Shown in pieces: positions 5,062-6,202 of a stretch of DNA of 6,202 nucleotides. The notes below the pieces were generated by a model. That model did no database searches. It was not told the origin of the DNA and worked only from the letters and a program-made list of their open reading frames with translations. Within the stretch, counting starts at the first letter, position 1. Every line of letters begins with the position of its first letter. Made by a program: the position numbers and the translations under genes. This stretch comes from Planctomycetia bacterium (GTDB taxonomy: Bacteria; Planctomycetota; Phycisphaerae; Phycisphaerales; SM1A02): positions 1-6,202 of the forward strand of contig SYPI01000060.1 of assembly GCA_005804005.1 (NCBI GenBank), given 5' to 3'.

Positions 5062-6202
5062 TCAACGCAACTTCAGGCTCACCAGCGCGAGCATGGCCAG
5101 CACCACGGCCAGGATCCAGGCCCGGGCCACCACCTGATGTTCGCTCCAGCCTCCCAGATGAAAGTGATGATGGAGCGGAGAGCAGCGAAACAGTCGCACT
5201 GGGGTGCCGGTCCGGTACCTGCTCCACTTGTAGTAGCCGATCTGCAGCATCGAACTGGCCGCCTCAGCGTAGAAAACCCCGCCGATCAGGATGAGCAGGA
5301 ACTCTTGCCGGGTGGCCATGGCAATGAAGGCCAGCAATCCACCCATGGGCAGTGAGCCGGTGTCGCCCATGAAGACCCGCGCCGGACTGGCGTTGAACCA
5401 GAGGAATCCCAGGTTGGCACCGGCCATCGCCCCAGCTACCACCATCAACTCGCCAGCTCCGGGCACATGCGGCACCATCAGGAAGTAGGCGGCCCGTGGG
5501 CTGGCGGCGATCCAGCACAGAGCCATGAACGCGAAGCAGGCCACGGTCAGCGTGCTGGCGGCCAGACCGTCCATTCCATCGGTGAGATTGACGGCATTAC
5601 TGGTGAACGACACCAACAGCATGCACAGCAGCGTGAAGGCACCCAGTCCGAGCACGATGACCTGCGGGGCCAACCCGGGCGGCTGGATGATTGAATCGAC
5701 CGCCGCCGTCGGCGGGTAGCTGCGCTGGAACGGCAGGCAGAGAGCGTGGGCATCCGGGGCATTCGATGCCTGATAGAGGAAGAACCCAGCCACCAGCCCG
5801 ATCCCCAGTTGGAAGAGCAGTTTCTCCCAGGCCAGCAGGCCGTTGCGGCTGCCCGGAATGCGGCGGTTGGCGGTCAGTTTCAACCAGTCATCAATGGCCC
5901 CGACAGTGCCCAGCCAGACCAGCACCAGCACGGCCAGTTGCAGAGTTCGCGAGTGCACGATGTCACCCAGAAGCAGAACAGTGGCCAGGATCGCCCCACC
6001 GGTCACCAGTCCGCCCATGGTTGGGGTGCCAGCGCGAGAACGCATGATGGCATTGAGTTGTTCGTGATTGAACTCGGCCAGATCACCGACCTTCTTGCGC
6101 TCCAGCCACTTGATGACACCCGGCGCGGCCCAAAGCACCGCACCGAATGAAAGCAGCAGCGACAAGAAGGCCCGGAACTCCAGCTGGAACATCACCATCA
6201 CC
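5062..6202 (-). CDS. mraY: Phospho-N-acetylmuramoyl-pentapeptide-transferase (MraY), N-terminus cut by window edge
   Basis: Transfers phospho-MurNAc-pentapeptide from the UDP precursor to undecaprenyl phosphate, giving lipid I, in the cytoplasmic membrane. 379 codons are visible, with multiple hydrophobic segments as expected for a ten-helix protein. Numbered from the GTG at 6201: RAGTPTMGG (56-64), the Asp pair in AIDDW (D104, D105), NAVNLTDGMDGL (202-213), GFLWFNASPARVFMGD with catalytic D280, RQEFLL (298-303) and HHH (344-346) are all present, as is the family C-terminus (SLKLR). The conserved FRA segment, around residue 24 in E. coli MraY, is at residue 9 here, and the GTG/ATG codons at the edge lack a visible upstream region. 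The true start is therefore probably about 15-20 codons outside the window. A longer stretch before the HHH motif (SRYRTGTPVRLFRCSP) and the KVGD...EFNHEQLN segment give it a planctomycete-like look. No murD follows, and the neighbour is convergent. Confidence 0.97.
   Translation of the reverse strand, partial: VMVMFQLEFRAFLSLLLSFGAVLWAAPGVIKWLERKKVGDLAEFNHEQLNAIMRSRAGTPTMGGLVTGGAILATVLLLGDIVHSRTLQLAVLVLVWLGTVGAIDDWLKLTANRRIPGSRNGLLAWEKLLFQLGIGLVAGFFLYQASNAPDAHALCLPFQRSYPPTAAVDSIIQPPGLAPQVIVLGLGAFTLLCMLLVSFTSNAVNLTDGMDGLAASTLTVACFAFMALCWIAASPRAAYFLMVPHVPGAGELMVVAGAMAGANLGFLWFNASPARVFMGDTGSLPMGGLLAFIAMATRQEFLLILIGGVFYAEAASSMLQIGYYKWSRYRTGTPVRLFRCSPLHHHFHLGGWSEHQVVARAWILAVVLAMLALVSLKLR

Overview
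The window is a GC-rich bacterial chromosomal segment with four protein-coding genes and one strongly structured intergenic region. Two genes run off the window edges. The class II (adenosylcobalamin-dependent) ribonucleotide reductase and the MraY sequence show a peptidoglycan-making bacterium. The style of MraY, the long RNR with a TSCPD-like domain and a Cys-rich tail, and the lack of strong Shine-Dalgarno sites at the two internal gene starts would fit Planctomycetota (perhaps Phycisphaerae). That placement is an impression from sequence style, not a demonstrated assignment.

Layout. Bases 2-2785 (+) are the C-terminal part, about 927 codons, of NrdJ, the B12-dependent ribonucleotide reductase. 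Bases 2786-3212 hold no convincing protein gene. They are filled with back-to-back hairpins, including a perfect 14-bp helix whose arms lie about 130 nt apart, and they end in a near-ideal intrinsic terminator (3130-3169). Bases 3213-3914 (+) encode an unrecognised small membrane protein with two membrane segments and a cytoplasmic beta-rich, PH-like region. Bases 3927-5045 (+), 12 nt further on, encode a fusion of a methylmalonyl-CoA-mutase-type B12-binding domain with a short MeaB/ArgK-type GTPase. Bases 5062-6202 (-) are mraY, convergent with the fusion gene and cut at its 5' end by the window edge.

How they fit together. Two of the four genes use or handle adenosylcobalamin: NrdJ, and the B12-domain/G-protein fusion that looks like the cofactor-carrying half of an acyl-CoA mutase joined to its chaperone. 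The fusion has the order of the first two domains of IcmF but lacks the mutase barrel, so its catalytic partner must be encoded elsewhere. The membrane protein and the fusion probably form a two-gene operon. mraY belongs to the peptidoglycan pathway and is unrelated to the B12 theme.

The points most worth a second look are the structured region 2796-3169, which may be a small RNA or a leader with attenuator, the mutase-less B12/GTPase fusion, and a shared TAG-N12-ATG start arrangement at both internal genes.
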